From Brachyhypopomus gauderio (taxonomy: Eukaryota; Chordata; Actinopteri; Gymnotiformes; Hypopomidae), in contig NC_135211.1 in the NCBI RefSeq assembly GCF_052324685.1, forward strand, positions 12,774,913 to 12,838,912: a stretch of DNA of 64,000 bases, given 5' to 3'. Position numbers and translations under genes: made by a program. Below, in pieces: positions 49,701-63,949 of the stretch. Within the stretch, counting starts at the first letter, position 1, and every line of letters begins with the position of its first letter. Under the pieces are notes generated by a model. That model did no database searches. It was not told the DNA's origin and was given only the letters and a program-made list of their open reading frames with translations.

Positions 49701-52236
49701 TTACATTTGGGATGTATTATCAATGAAAGCAGTGGATCGTTGCTGATTCGTTCAATTATGTAGACATTTAAGTTTTTGACACATTGTTTTAGCAATTGAA
49801 GAAGAACAAACAAACAGAGGAGGATATGCTCTATGGCACTGCAGTTCGAACACCAACTAAACGAAGATTTTTGGGCAGCACTACGCCTTGCAAGGCACGG
49901 AAGGTAAAGCATTGGCTGAGATTTCATTGTGCTCAGTGCAAAAATTATGCTTGTATACTAATAACTTTCTCACCTTGAACATATTGCTTTAGCTAATTCC
50001 ACCATCGCATAAATCAGGACGTTGTCTATTTATGTGAGTGCATGGTGCAGCATTAACTCTCCTGGCATTTCCTTCAGCTGAATGCTACCTCCAGTACCAC
50101 CACTGGCACCTCTAACAGCACTATGCGCTCTGTATTTGGTGGAACTGTCTGTCACTCACCTGTGCCCCGCCCTCCAAAATCAGCAAGCAAGGTCGGTGCT
50201 GGGTAATAAACATTTAGATTTAAATTAATCTTGCACCAATAATGCATTGCAGTCCTTTATGTAACGGTTACCAGTTCAACACCTAGAGTCATATCAGTGT
50301 TACTGTTGTGTTGAGAATAAGTATATATTCTGTGTTGAGGAACTGATTGATGAAGAATGGGGTGATCTCTGCATAAAAACACATGGATTACAATTCATAA
50401 TATTAAATTAAATTTTCAAATGTCTGTATAAAATATCCATGTTTTAATAAAATGGTCTGCTAATTGTGCCATAGTTATTTCTAATAAGCTAACCAGTGAG
50501 TGGAATGTTTTTATGTGTAATGTTTTTTCTAAGTTCTTTTTTTTTTATGTTTAATGTAAACAGGGTAACGCACCAAGGACACCTCTTAATGGTAAACCTC
50601 CCCATCGAGGACTGGCGGAGCGTAACAAAGAGAATATTTGCGTGCATAACTGTGCTGTAAGCGGAGCGTTGAAGACCCCGGCCAGCCCTCAGCGGAGCTT
50701 CAGTATTCGCTCTGTTGCCAGCACCTATTCAGAGTTTGCGGTAACTTCCTTTTTCCTTTGTGTGTTCACATTATCACAAACAACATGCAGTCTAATCCCA
50801 GTGTGCAAGGGGTTATAAAACAGACCTAAAACTTTGCCTGTTGGTTTGATAATTTGGTTTGATAAATTGGGATACATTTGACCTTGCAAACCAAACAGGT
50901 ATGTAAATATTTTCTGTACTGAAAATGGTTTAATTGTGGCCTTTTTTAAATAAGATTTTTAATTTTAGATTATAAGGTTATGAGGTGAGGTCATACATGA
51001 AAATTGACTCTTGATTATTCACTAATGATTATAATTCCTCAAAAGCTTTTTGATACACCAGGTACTAGCTATTTTATTCTCTTTTGAGGCATTTTTGCTA
51101 ATCTCACATGACAACTGATTTTTTCCAAATAATTGAACATAATTAATTTGTCCTCTTCACCCTCTACACATTAAAGTATCTTTCAATATATTTAGAATTA
51201 GCTTTACTTTTAATATTACTTTAAAGAACAACAAACTCAGTTTATTTGTACACATATTTTCACTGAACAAGTGCTTGTTAAAACTTGGCTTGTTTTGACT
51301 TGATGTGGTGTTAATATTGTAATCTGTTTTGAAAGGAGGTAGCCGACACTGCAAGTGTTCAATCAAGGTTTGTTTGAAAGCAGCCATTTCAGAGCCCTTT
51401 TGTCATGTACATGCATGCTTACCCTAACAAAGTTGCCACAGCTCAGTATTTCTTACTCTAATGTGGTCAAGCAAATCAGCCTATTGTGAAAAACATAGCA
51501 GCTAGCTTTGTGCCTTTCTTCTTACATATATGCCACTTTACGAGCAACACCTAATATTTTACACTTCTGTAAGTATTATTACACTAATATATAAGTACAT
51601 CATAGTTTTAGCCGATATCCAAACATTACAATATCAATACAATAGTTAACAATTGGTATACGGCATTGAAATGAACCGGTATAACTGCAGCTTAATAATG
51701 AAAGAATTTTGTCTCACATTTGTCTGCAGTATAACATCTGAATTTATTATTTATGCATAGACGTTTGTCTATTTAGCCAAATGTTTTGAAGCCATGTCAG
51801 CTTATCTAGCTGAGCTGTTGTGCATGTATTGCCTTTCAGTGTTCCCTCTGACCCTGGTGTTAGACTGTGTGTATCTTATATCCCTCCTTGCACACTTTCT
51901 AATGTCCTCATCTTTTCAGCCTGTTAACTGCTGTCTAACTGTTCTCATCTATACATTTTCTAAACAGGTTGTCCTTGTTTGCTATGAATACAATCTCCAT
52001 GGGTTCTAGATCTATTTTGTCACTGTTAATGTGAAACTGTTCAAGAAAATGTTTTTAAAGTCATTGTAGAGCATTGAAATTAACAATGTTTCAGTGATTA
52101 AATAAGATTGAGCACAGTTGTGCTGAGTAGACCTGTTGATCTTCTTATTTTCTTCCTTCCATAGCGAGATCTCTCCAAGGCCTCTAAGTCAAAGTGTACA
52201 CCAGAAATCTTGAACTCCACCATCACACAGCTCTGA
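46726..52236 (+). CDS. prc1: PRC1, protein regulator of cytokinesis 1 (14 exons, 607 aa)
   Basis: MAP65/Ase1-family protein that crosslinks antiparallel microtubules in the central spindle, with KIF4A and other kinesins. Exons: 46726-46736, 47011-47143, 47228-47350, 47742-47975, 48111-48281, 48374-48523, 48677-48824, 48922-49058, 49160-49255, 49348-49494, 49793-49903, 50078-50191, 50564-50740, 52165-52236. The N-terminal dimerisation helix region begins MRKSEVLAAESVACLNKAL. Coiled coils follow, then the microtubule-binding spectrin-like domain (WEKCFYSTEQRQAF, RFTNRGGHLLKEEKQR). The C-terminal tail is disordered. CDK-type sites RTPTKRR (Thr470) and TTPCKARK (Thr481) fall at the same numbers as the known human sites, and a KEN degron lies at 547-549. 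Intron 3 starts with GC (CAG|GCAAGT) rather than GT. The last intron is 1.4 kb. AATAAA at 52680-52685 fits the 3' end. Confidence 0.97.
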
Positions 52237-54049
52237 TTTCACACGCGTACAAAATGTTTAATTGTTGTGGACGGAAGAAGGAGGTACTGCATGAGATAAA
52301 ATCCAGATTTCTTTGGCCATATTTTCATGTTTTGCATTTTATGTGAAAATGTAAGTAATATATATTTAATGTTTCATAAACAATCTGTATTGAATGTTCC
52401 TGTTAACATGATTAACACTAGTTTTAAATAACAGTCTTATTAACAGTATATGTTAATGTTGAGAGTAATCAGTTGCCTCTTATGTCTAAAGTATAAGAAT
52501 GGTGATTGGGTATATGATTTTAGCTAGGCTGTTACCAGTGGTCTATGTGCTACTTTAAAGTCTATGCATATGAATGTTTTGCACATTATACGGTTACACG
52601 TTTTTTCTTTGCACTTGCATTCTGCTATTCACTGCATAAAAAAATTAATTGAAATCCGTTTTTATTTAACATGTAGTTTAATAAACAGGATACTTTGTAC
52701 TACTGTGTTTTGCAATTAATTTTTTGTTAAAGTTTGTTAAAACAAGTCCAGAACAATTAGCCCACACACATACATTATATTGAACATATGTGAGAACATG
52801 TGCACGATTTGGGTTTTTTTTTTTTTGTTGTTTTTTTTTTTTTTTTACATAGTTTTGATCAATTCTCTTGATTAACTGTTTAACCAGGAATGGTTGTGTC
52901 TTCAAACCACCCACTGAAGAAAACAATCAAATCCCCTGTATCAACTTCCTCTTTATTTGCCTCATTTTTTCCTGTGGCTTTTTTTCTCATTAATTTATAA
53001 TTTTAAAAATAATTTTAGGCTTATCAAAGAAGTTGACCACTGGAATATTGTAATTCATAAACCAGTTATTAATTTACTTTTTTAAAATAGTGAGTTTTAT
53101 CCTAGGGAAGCACTACCTAATCTAGAAATGCTAATTTCCTGAAGACAATATAGGGTGACTGCACTGCTTAAGCAATTCCCAGGTTGACTGGTAGTTGTAT
53201 CCCACTAAAATAAGTCAAAAATTATAATAAGCCTAAAATAGTCTTATTATAATTAGTAATAAGTCCTTAAAAACTAGAAAAGTGCATTTCTTGAAGAAAT
53301 TATAGATCCCACAGTTGAAGCAATTCCTGGGCTGTTGTAAGGTGGTTGTTATGGTATCGCAGGTGGTTGTTATGGACTCCCAAGTATTTGCTGAAGTGTT
53401 ACCAAATGGTTGTTATGGTCTCCCTATTCCGAGATACAGTGGGAAACGGGGTTGCTACGCGGAAACCTTTTGTCCAATCAAAAAAGCTGAACACAAGCAC
53501 GTGGTTCGCGGTCAGCTGGAACATTCCGGTGTTTTACCGACTCGTCACACATTCTGATCACCGCATGCATGCACACACAAATAAACATTTTAGTAAGAAT
53601 TGAAATAATTTGTTTAACTTTATTTTTGTATATTCAGATAGGCATAATATTCTTTCCCCATAGGAAGCAATGATATCCAGCAATTACAAGCTTGGACATT
53701 GAGTAATCTGAACTCCAATATTTGTTTGTTGAGAGTGTGTAAATGCTTCTTTGTGCCTTTTCTCAACACACAGGCAGAAAATGCACCAGCGGTCTGCGGT
53801 CACATATCGATGGTTACGGACAGTACCGGCGTTGGTGCCGCGGCGACTTAGAAAAATATGAAGAATATACCGTCTAATTATTAGAGCAGTTATTAGTTAT
53901 TATATATTGCGCTATTAGTTATCATTAATTGTGTTTTTACAATGAAAGCCGTTGTGTGGCAGAGCGAGTTCGCCGTAGTAACTGGAGTGACCCGGAAGCA
54001 GAAAGACGCGAGTGCTACGACGGAGGTCGAGTGGAGAGGAGGCGGAAAG
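52237..54049. other. PRC1 3' UTR, spacer and TTC17 upstream region
   Basis: The PRC1 3' UTR runs to the AATAAA at 52680. AT-rich DNA with long T runs (52813-52847) follows. A loose repeat of GGTGGTTGTTATGG words lies at about 53335-53425. The final 100 bp before TTC17 becomes GC-richer, as expected near a promoter. I see no coding exon or RNA gene. Confidence 0.5.
52680..52685 (+). terminator. PRC1 polyadenylation signal
   Basis: AATAAA, 444 bp after the PRC1 stop. Confidence 0.6.
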
Positions 54050-56611
54050 ATGGCGGACGACAGGGGAAGCAGCCGAGGAAATCACTCCTGTTTTAATGAC
54101 TCGTGGAGAGCGCCGGTCCGGGGAAAGATGTTTGTTTTTATTTGCATACTCTTAGTTGAGCCTGGACAATCCACCACTCACTGGGTCGTTACGGAAGACG
54201 GGAAAATTCAACAGCAGGTACGCAGGTGGCTAGCGAGGTGGCTGGTCCGCTGGTCAGACGAGCTGGTTCTGTTACACCTCAGCCGGGCTTGTGCTGTAGT
54301 GCAGCCCTGGTACATCTGGGGGGACTCGGGTAGCGGGCTGGTCCAGAGATCAATGTTATGGTGCTGATAATGTGATAGCCCAACTCTGACTAGCTGTCTG
54401 GCTGATCTATTCGCTGACAACAGCAGACAGGTCCGAGCCCAGGTGCTGAGGCAGAATTACTGTTAACTAATGGGTTACTGAGCTCCTGGATGTTCACGAG
54501 TTAATAAGATATAGATGAAGGATTATGGTTATTCACAGTTTTTGTTTTTTCACAGTTTTGAGATATTACTGCTTACTTATAATCAGAGATCTTCCAAGCT
54601 TCCCTCTACACATACTAAGTCATTAGTCATTGATATTTTAAGGCGACGGTATGTTTGCCTGTTAGCTAGCCAGGTAAATAAAACAGGTAACTAGGCCCCT
54701 GATATTTAAAAAGACTTGGTCTCTTAATTACAGCCTTTTCCCTCCTTTGTTGCTGCCTTGTTTATAGGTGGATTCTCCGTTGAACCTGAAACATTCACAC
54801 CATTTAGTCCTTTTCATGCAACAAGAAACTCGAGTGAACTACCTCAAAAAATTAGAGGTAACTCTTCAGCGGTTTACGTCATGCTTTGCGAGTGAAATGC
54901 TGTTTAGTACATCGTTGTATTGGTGACAGACACTGCTGCTTCATGGTTTGACGGTGTCTTGCAAAATGTTTTATGTTGTCACACTTCCAACATTTGAAAC
55001 ACACCCTTGTCTGTAGCAACTTGTATATATATATCATGTGTGTGGGCTCGATGGGAATCATACTCACGACCTTGAGGTGGCTAGCACCTTGCTGTAATCA
55101 TCTTCACGAGGTGAGCTACAGCGGTGTACAAGTGTTTTTTCCTTTTGCAGCAGTGTTCCACTTTTTGTCTGATTTTTCTGCCATTTACAGAAGCAACTTG
55201 TTGCTCAGAAAATTCACATAGAGGAGAACGAAGACAGGGACACTGGCTTAGAACAACGTCACTATAAAGAGGATGCCGATTGTGTCACTGCTAAAGTTCC
55301 ACTGGGGGACCTGGACCTCTATGATGGCACCTTCATATCGTTGGAGAGCAAAGGCATAATGTTAGTTGTATTTGATTTTGTTTGGGTTTTTTTCCCATTT
55401 GCATTTACATTGTGTATTTTTGCAATGCATGGTAGATTTATTATTTTTGTTCTTGTTTTATACACATAATACAGACCCATTCTACTTGTTGTATTTGTGT
55501 TTACAGTCCTGAAGATTATGTGGATTACATGTCACCTCTACCTCCAGACCTAGAAAAACCAGAATGTGCAGAAATTCTTGAGCTCCCTTACAGCATTCAT
55601 GCTTTCCAGCACCTAAGGGTGATCATGCTCTTATTGTTTCAAAAACTGAGCAAAACGGTCCTTTTTCTGTCTGTGCCTTACGTTTTTGCCTTATTGCTCA
55701 TTTAGTCTCTCTTCTTTCAGGGTGTGCAAGAGAGTATAAATCTTACGTCACCTTTGCTCTCCAAGGACGACCCCATCTTTGCTTCTTTATCCCACAATCT
55801 CGGGCAGCACATGGATGAGATTGGCCATAGAATACGCCAAGGCCTCATGAGGGTATCTATATGTGACATTGTACATGGGTGACACATATGCTTCCCAAAT
55901 TATTTTCCATTTCCTGATAGTTCAGCAGGTCGAGTAATACTATGAGACTCCCGTAAGTCATTAATTGGTGGGAATATTCCTATAATAGATGTTTGCACTC
56001 CCTTTTTTTGTGTGACTCCTGTCCAGAACTCCTCCTCATGGGTGCTTTATAACCTGGCCTCCTTCTACTGGCGTGTGAAGAATGAGCCCAAGAGGGCTGT
56101 GGACTGCGTGATCCGGGCGCTGCACTTCTCTCCGAGGTAAAAGCAAACCTCACAACCCAGATGGCGTACAGCTCGGCTAATTCTGGACCCGAACAGCATC
56201 CTGCGTGACGTACTCGGGAAGGTCGACCGATATAGCACGCCGGACTCCTGGCCTGATTTGTTGATTGTTTTATAAGATGGTGGAATGGTGGTGTACCTAC
56301 GGCAAGGGCTCTGGATATGCACTCATTAGCATGCTGTGTTTTTCCACCTACAGGCAACACAAAGATGTAGCCCTGGTCAACATGGCGAATATTCTACACC
56401 GCGCCCACTTTTCAGCAGATGCTGCCATTCTGGCACATGCTGCCCTGGATCTTACTACTGATCTACTTACTAGCCACTACACCCTTGGCAACATTTATGC
56501 CGTAAGTACTTAGTACATAAGCTGGGTTGGTCATTCAGATCCTGATTGTGTTTGAGTTGACTATAAATCTGTAATTTGTTGCAAGATGAATAACTAATTC
56601 ATTCATTCATA

Positions 56612-56698
<87 letters not shown>

Positions 56699-59611
56699 AT
56701 GTTGGGGGAGTATAATCACTCGGTGCTCTGCTACGAGCAGGCGCTGCAGGCCCAGCCGGCCTTCGAGCAGGCCCTGAGGAGGAAGCACGCCGTTCTCTGT
56801 CAGCAGAAGCTGGAGCAGCGGCTGGAGGCCCAGCACCGGTGAGAGGGGGAAAGGCCTTGTCTATAAGGGTGGGGGCTCAGCACCGGTGAGAGGGGGGAAA
56901 GGCCTCGTCTATAAGGGTGGGGGCTCAGCACCGGTGAGAGGGGGGAAAGGCCTCGTCTATAAGGGTGGGGGCTCAGCACCGGTGAGAGGGGGAAAGGCTC
57001 CGTCTATAAGGGTGGGGGCTCAGCACCGGTGAGAGGGGGGAAATGCCTCGTCTATAAGGGTGGGGGCTCAGCACCGGTGAGAGGGGGAAAGGCTCCGTCT
57101 ATAAGGGTGGGGGCTCAGCACCGGTGAGAGGGGGAAATGCCTCGTCTATAAGGGTGGGGGCTCAGCACCGGTGAGAGGGGGAAAGGCCTCGTCTATAAGG
57201 GTGGGGGCTCAGCACCGGTGAGAGGGGGGAAAGGCCTCGTCTATAAGGGTGGGGGCTCAGCACCGGTGAGAGGGGGGAAAGGCCTCGTCTATAAGGGTGG
57301 GGGCTCAGCACCGGTGAGAAGGGGGAAAGGCCTCGTCTATAAGGGTGGGGGCTCAGCACCGGTGAGAGGGGGGAAAGGCCTCGTCTATAAGGGTGGGGGC
57401 CCAGCACCGGTGAGAGGGGGAAAGGCTCCGTCTATAAGGGTGGGGGCTCAGCACCGGTGAGAGGGGGGAAATGCCTCGTCTATAAGGGTGGGGGCTCAGC
57501 ACCGGTGAGAGGGGGGAAAGGCCTCATCTATAAGGGTGGGGGCTCAGCACCGGTGAGAGGGGGGAAAGGCCTTGTCTATAAGGGTGGGGGCTCAGCACCG
57601 GTGAGAGGGGGAAAGGCTCCGTCTATAAGGGTGGGGGCTCAGGAAGCAGGCACTGCTTTTTAGTTGCTTATTTTTCTCTCCCAAAAGGGTGTTACATGCT
57701 CAGAAGAAGAAGTCCATGGCTTGGGGGTTTTTGAATACTCTAAAATGATTTTTCATGCTGATCAGTGTAGTGGGTTTGGTTTTAGTTTCTAGCGGTTTTC
57801 TTTTGCCTGTTAGCTTGACGTACAATCCCTGACATAAGTTCTGTCGCTTGTCCATGTTGTGGAAACAAAAGCTTTGTATAATTGAGCATGTTTGGGGTAG
57901 GATGAAAGAGGAAAGGCTTGGAAGACAAAACCAAATAATTTTGAAAACCAAAGAACTCTGGGAGGCATGTAAGACTGCATTCTTTGCTATTGTATGAATC
58001 ATTGTCGACCCGCATGGATGCGGTCCTTCAAGCTCGTGGAAGTCACACAAAATATTAAATATGGCTCTAATAGCACCACAACATCATTCACCAGTGTTAT
58101 GAAGCATATATTTGTATATGAAGTGAATTATTTGTTTGATTTTCACCTTACTTTCTGTTGGCGACAAAACCTTTGTCTTGCCAAAATCTGACCTTTCTGT
58201 GTTCATTAAATGATCAATATTTCTGCAGTAAAGCAAATTTATTTTCGTAAATTAAATCTCATTTGGGAGGGTTTCAGCTTTCATACGAGTCATTTCGAAA
58301 ACCAATCGATGAGTTTAAAGTCAGGTTATAAGCTTGTTTCCACAACATGGATAAGCGACAGAACTTATGTCAGGGACTCTATTTGCCTAATAATTTTGTC
58401 TAGGCCTGTAGCAGAATTAGCTAACACACAATCCAGTGTCTCTGCTACAGTGTGTGAATTTGAGCCGTAGAACCCATGAATGCGACTCCCCCGCCAGGTC
58501 TCTGCAGCGCACGCTGAACGAGTTGAAGGAGTACCAGAAGCAGCACGACCATTACCTGCGGCAGCAGGGCACGCTGGACAAGCACAAGCTGATCCAGGAG
58601 GAGCAGATCTTGAGGAACATCATCCATGAGACACAGATGGCCAAGGAGGCGCAACTGGGTGAGGATGACTCCTTACACCCGCTCCACCCGCTCCACGCGC
58701 CCCAAACACCCGCTCCACGCGCCCCAAACACCTGCTCCACGCGCCCCAAACACCCGCTCCACGCGCCCCAAACACCCGCTCCACGCGCCCCAAACACCCG
58801 CTCCACGCGCCCCAAACACCCGCTCCACGCGCCCCAAACACCCGCTCCACGCGCCCCAAACACCCGCTCCACGCGCCCCAAACACCCGCTCCACGCGCCC
58901 CAAACACCCGCTCCACGCGCCCCAAACACCCGCTCCACGCGTCCTACACACGCCCTACACCCGCTCCACCCGCCCTACACACGCCCTACACCCGCTCCAC
59001 GAGCCCTACACACGCCCTACCCACCCTACACACGCCCTACACCCGCTCCACGAGCCCTACACATGCCCTACGCATCCCCTACATCCCTTCCTCACACACC
59101 CCACATGCCCTACACACACCCCACACACCTACACACATCCCACATGCCCTACACACACCCCACACACCTACACACACCCCACACACCTACATCTGCCTCA
59201 GACAATAGAGCACCTACCTAAGCACACGCCCTGCACACACATGCTGCACAGTGAGCCTGGGTAAACAGGTAGCACAGTTCTCTCATTCTTTCATTCTTTC
59301 TTTCCCTTTTTTTTGGCTCCCATTGAGTGTGCTTCTGTCTTTCTATCTAAGGCTTTAACTGAATTGTTTTCTTATGTTTATTTCAGGCAACCACCAGATG
59401 TGTCATTTAGGCCAGCAGCAGTCTAGCCTGTTCTGCCCGTTTGACTTGCCCGTGCGTTATCACCGCGGAGAGCTCTTTGAGAACGTGCATCACATCCAGG
59501 TGTGCTCTCTCTTCACAGCGTGCCTCCACCGCGCACACACACACGTCCTGCTGACTCCCTCTTTTAAGAACCCTCATTTGCAGCCACAGAAAAACTGCAG
59601 CACAGTCTCCA

Positions 59612-59676
<65 letters not shown>

Positions 59677-62600
59677 TTTGGAGAGGAGGTGTCCATAGCC
59701 AGCAGTGTGGCTCTGGTGTCAGAGCTGAGTATGAACGAGAGCCGAAGCCCCCAGCCCTACTCCTCTGTGTCTGGTGGAGAGGAGTCAGCAACACGCTGGG
59801 CCAGGGAGTCCTCCTCCCCTTCCAGTGCTGTGAGTCTGCCTGCCCGTATTTACACTCTCGCAGGGAGCGGGGATTACCTCTCTCGTGTTAGTATTGTAGT
59901 TTGTCCTCTTCCATGTACGTGGTGCTCCGGCGCTGGCCCCTAAGGTGTGTGTGTGTGTGTGTGTGTGTGTAACCAGGAGACTCATAGTGTGGTGTGGCCC
60001 AGGAGAGCAGACTGCACCCAGCGTTTCCCCTCCATCCCCCCCGCTCACCTGCTGCCCACCTTCTTCCTCCCCCCCGAGAGCCATGGCTTTGGGTAACACA
60101 CACACACACACACCAGAGATGTTGAAAATTTGCAAAATACAGTTCCAAGTCAAGTCACAAGTCTTTAGGCTGGAGTCAAAGTCAAGTCACGAGTCAATAC
60201 CCGGATAAGCTTGGGGGCAGGAGACGAGATGTAAAAATAACTGTTTTATATATTATCTTTATATCTCCTATTGTCCTCCGTCCCCCATTATTGGCCACTT
60301 CCACGTATTGCGTATATTCTGTGTCTCTTATCACCAATACTGTAAAAAAATGTAAGCTTCTGTCTTAGAATGACATTTAAACTTTATTTTAGCAAAAAAA
60401 TCACATCTGAAAACTATTTAAATATCACAAATTTTGCGTGTTGTATAAAACACATCACTTATTTTCTTTCCGCAATGGTTATAATTAATTATTCTCAATA
60501 CCTAAAATGTCGATGGTTGTTTTGATGTTTGTTTATAAGTGGCAACTATGCTAATTCAGGCTACAACGGTGGGTGTACTGACAGCTAAGTCGCTAACATA
60601 AACTAAACAAACCTATCCGGGTGTGTTTTTAGGTGCCTTATGAAGTTTGATGTGGTCGTTCCAGTGTCTTTATTTTGTTTCCCACATTCTTTACACATCG
60701 TCGGCCGTCGGTTTTGTCCAACAAATTTAAATTCCATATATCCAAAGGCTCCACGTACTGTACTGCAGCCGAAACCATGGCAACCGCGTTTGTTTTGACA
60801 GTTCTCTCCGATTTCCCGCTTGCAATAAGCAATGTTGTAATACGTCACGAGAAAAGGGGCTGTGTCCCAAATCACGGAAACAAAAGTAAGGAATAATGAC
60901 AAAATGAATAGAAAGTGTTTTTTTCTATACCTCACACACAGCGCCTGGATAACAGTCTGACTCTTATTGTTAGGGACGAGTTTCAAGTCATGTCTGAAGT
61001 CTTTTTGTAGGCGACTTAAGTGCGATTTCGCCACAAGTCGCTCACTCGAGTGCCCATCTCTGTTGCACACCAACACACATCACACAAGTCAGATCAGCCC
61101 TCGCTTTATGTACCCGCGATTATCTTGACTTGCAACATTTGTGCATTTTGCGTTTGAAAGTTTCACCATTTAGTATGCATTTAGTATCGTGAAACAACAT
61201 GATTTCAGTTCCTGCGAGACAATCGACCGAGCGCTTCTTGATTCTTACTTTATGCCTAGGGCTGAGAGCACCCTGTATGCGAACAGGACCCCGCCCAAAT
61301 CATCAGAGCCCCCAGACTGCAGTTCTAAAGTTGAGCTGTCGACTGATGACCGTCTGGACTCTGTGTTCTGGGGGCTGGAGGGGAAGGATCTCCCCGACCA
61401 ACATGCCACTCAGGTGGGCCTCCCACTTCCTGCTTCATGACATACAAACCACTGAGTGGTCGTATGAGATGAATCGAGTTGCGGCTTTAATTGAATTCAG
61501 CTGCATGTAATTAAAGGTAAACATCCTCAGCTCAGATGCTGGTAAGAATGGCGTCTGTTCAGTTACGCGCTGGAGCGAAACCATGCGGTCACCGAACATG
61601 CTCGGCCACTGCACAGCAGGTGCAGTGAAGTCACAGGCTGTTATGGATCTCGGGCAGTAATTTCATCTGGGTTCTTGACTAAATTATGGATCCAGTGTGC
61701 TTTCCTGTAATATTAATGTGTGTGGTGGGTCACCGCATTTAAAGCATGATCTGTAAATGCCACTAAAATGCCCTTAGACTGCTAAAATGTAAAACATTAG
61801 AGCTAACGATGTCAAATCCATTTACTCTGTGGGATGTGGCAAAGTTATTACCTCAGCAGATAGGTGTCTGATATGTAGGAGTGTATTATTTTCACAAGTG
61901 AAGTAAGTGTGTGTGCGTGTGCGTGTGCTACAGGTACTGCTAAGACGTAGTGGTGGGTGGAGTCTGGAGCAAACCGGTGCAATGATTGCACACGCCATGG
62001 AGAAGGTGAGGACCAGCAGCCCTGTCCATGATGACGAGGCCAGTGCTGTATGAACCTGCTTCTGCCCCGCCAAAGCAGTCCGAAGGCCTAGAACCTGACG
62101 GGGCAGCATCTCTGCCTCAGCAAAAACCCTCCACAGCATACACAGACTAACCGATTGAGGACCGTATGAGTCAGGACTATGTCATCAGGGCTTGAGCAGT
62201 TTTCTGGGGTTTTTTTTGTTTGCTTTAGTTTTTGTTTGTTTTATTGGCTGACTGTGGCGTACCAACACGCTTACTGCTTCTCTTTCAACAGCTGTAGTTT
62301 CAGCCTGTAGGTTTAGTGGTTTTGAAGCCACTAAAGCCACCGATTGATTTAGTCCGTTTCTCTCCTGCCGCCCGTCTGGCGTAGGCGAGCGCCCCCCGGT
62401 GGCTGCTACAGAACGAGGCGGGCCTGTTCTGGCGGGCCCGGGGAAACGCCACACAGGCCCTGCAGTGTTCGCGTCAGGCGCTGCACGCGGCCCCCCCCCA
62501 GCACAGGGACGTGCCCCTGGTCAACGCCGCCAACGTGCTGCTCCACCACGGCCTCCACCGCGAGGCCCACGACTTCCTGCAGCAGGCCCTGGAGCTCAAC

Positions 62601-63586
62601 GCCTCCGAGGTACCCCACAGCCCCCCCCCACACACACACACACACACACACTAATCCGCGATCCTCCGCCCCGGTTCTCTCGCAGCCTCTCACTCTTCTG
62701 AGCATGGTGAGCGTGCGGCTCTCCCAGGGCAACGTGAGCGGCGCCCTGGCCCTGTTCCGCCACGCCCTCTCCCTGACCTCCAGCTGCGCCCAGTGCCACG
62801 CCAGCCTCCCCCTGCTACGCTGCCTGCAGTTCTACCCCTTCCTCTACAACCTCCAGCGCCAGCCGTGCCAGAGTGAGTATCCCCCGCCACCGTGCCCTGC
62901 TCCGGGCAGCGGAGAACAGGGTTATGGGGGGTCGACTCGGGCTCCTCGTCGCAGCGGCCGAACGTCATCGTCCCCGAGCAGGAACCGTTCCGCTCCTCTC
63001 TCTCCGCTCCGCGTCTCTGCTCCAGACCCGACCCGTTTCAGGCTGGCGTTTGTGGTGTTGTGGGGCTTTTTTTTTTTTTATATAGCGCAGTCACTGTAAT
63101 CTCAGCCATTTTTAGCTCCACCACTGCTCGCCTTTTCTATTCTGGCTTCACCCTCCTTCCCTCCACCCACTTCCCTCCACCCACTTCCCTCCGCCCACTT
63201 CCCTCCATCGCTCCGCCTCCCCCCGCAGTTCGGGCTTTTTTTTCCCCTGACGCTCTTCCCCCGTCAAGCCATAGGGCTTTGATGTAGAGGAGTCTAGCGC
63301 TCAATAATTCAGCGGGCTGGAAATAGCGTAGGCTTTATTTAGATGCTGCTCTACTCTGCGGAGAGAGAAAAAAAATAACCTAAATCCATTGTCCTCGCAC
63401 GCCGTGCTTTCGTTTGGGGTATTAATATAAGCGTCTCGCGAGGCCTAAGAGAGCGTCTTCACGCAGTCTCTCGCCAAGTCAGAGTCGGAACATTTTCGCG
63501 GTCGAAGTTGGTGTTGGACTAAACCGTGGCGGGTGGGTTTCGGTAGCAGCAGCAGGTCACATTTCGCGTGCGTGTGCGTGTGTGCG

Positions 63587-63635
<49 letters not shown>

Positions 63636-63874
63636 TGTGTAGACGGCTCGTCCTGCGAGGGAGAGGGGGACGTCGACCTCGAGGCCTGGGACTCCAGCAG
63701 TGATGGCGGGCCGGACACTGGGAGCGGAGACGGCGTGACTGGCGCCGGCCCGGAGGACTCGCTCCTGTTTGAGAGTAAGAGCTCACTCACCACCTTCTAC
63801 ATGCTGCACTACAACTGCTTTGCCATCTACCGCATATTTAAAGGCACTTCCACTGCATGGTATGCCATCATTCA

Positions 63875-63949
<75 letters not shown>

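Noticed and set aside
57162-57663. Frames repeating GGKGLVYKGGGSAPVR on + and a Pro/Tyr/Arg/Gly repeat on -
   Set aside because: They are translations of the TTC17 intron 8 minisatellite, which is noncoding by gene context.
58436-59264. Frames of up to 261 codons rich in HPLHAPQTPAP on + and GAWSGCLGRVE on -
   Set aside because: The first part overlaps the true TTC17 exon 9; the rest is the 21-bp satellite read through the intron.
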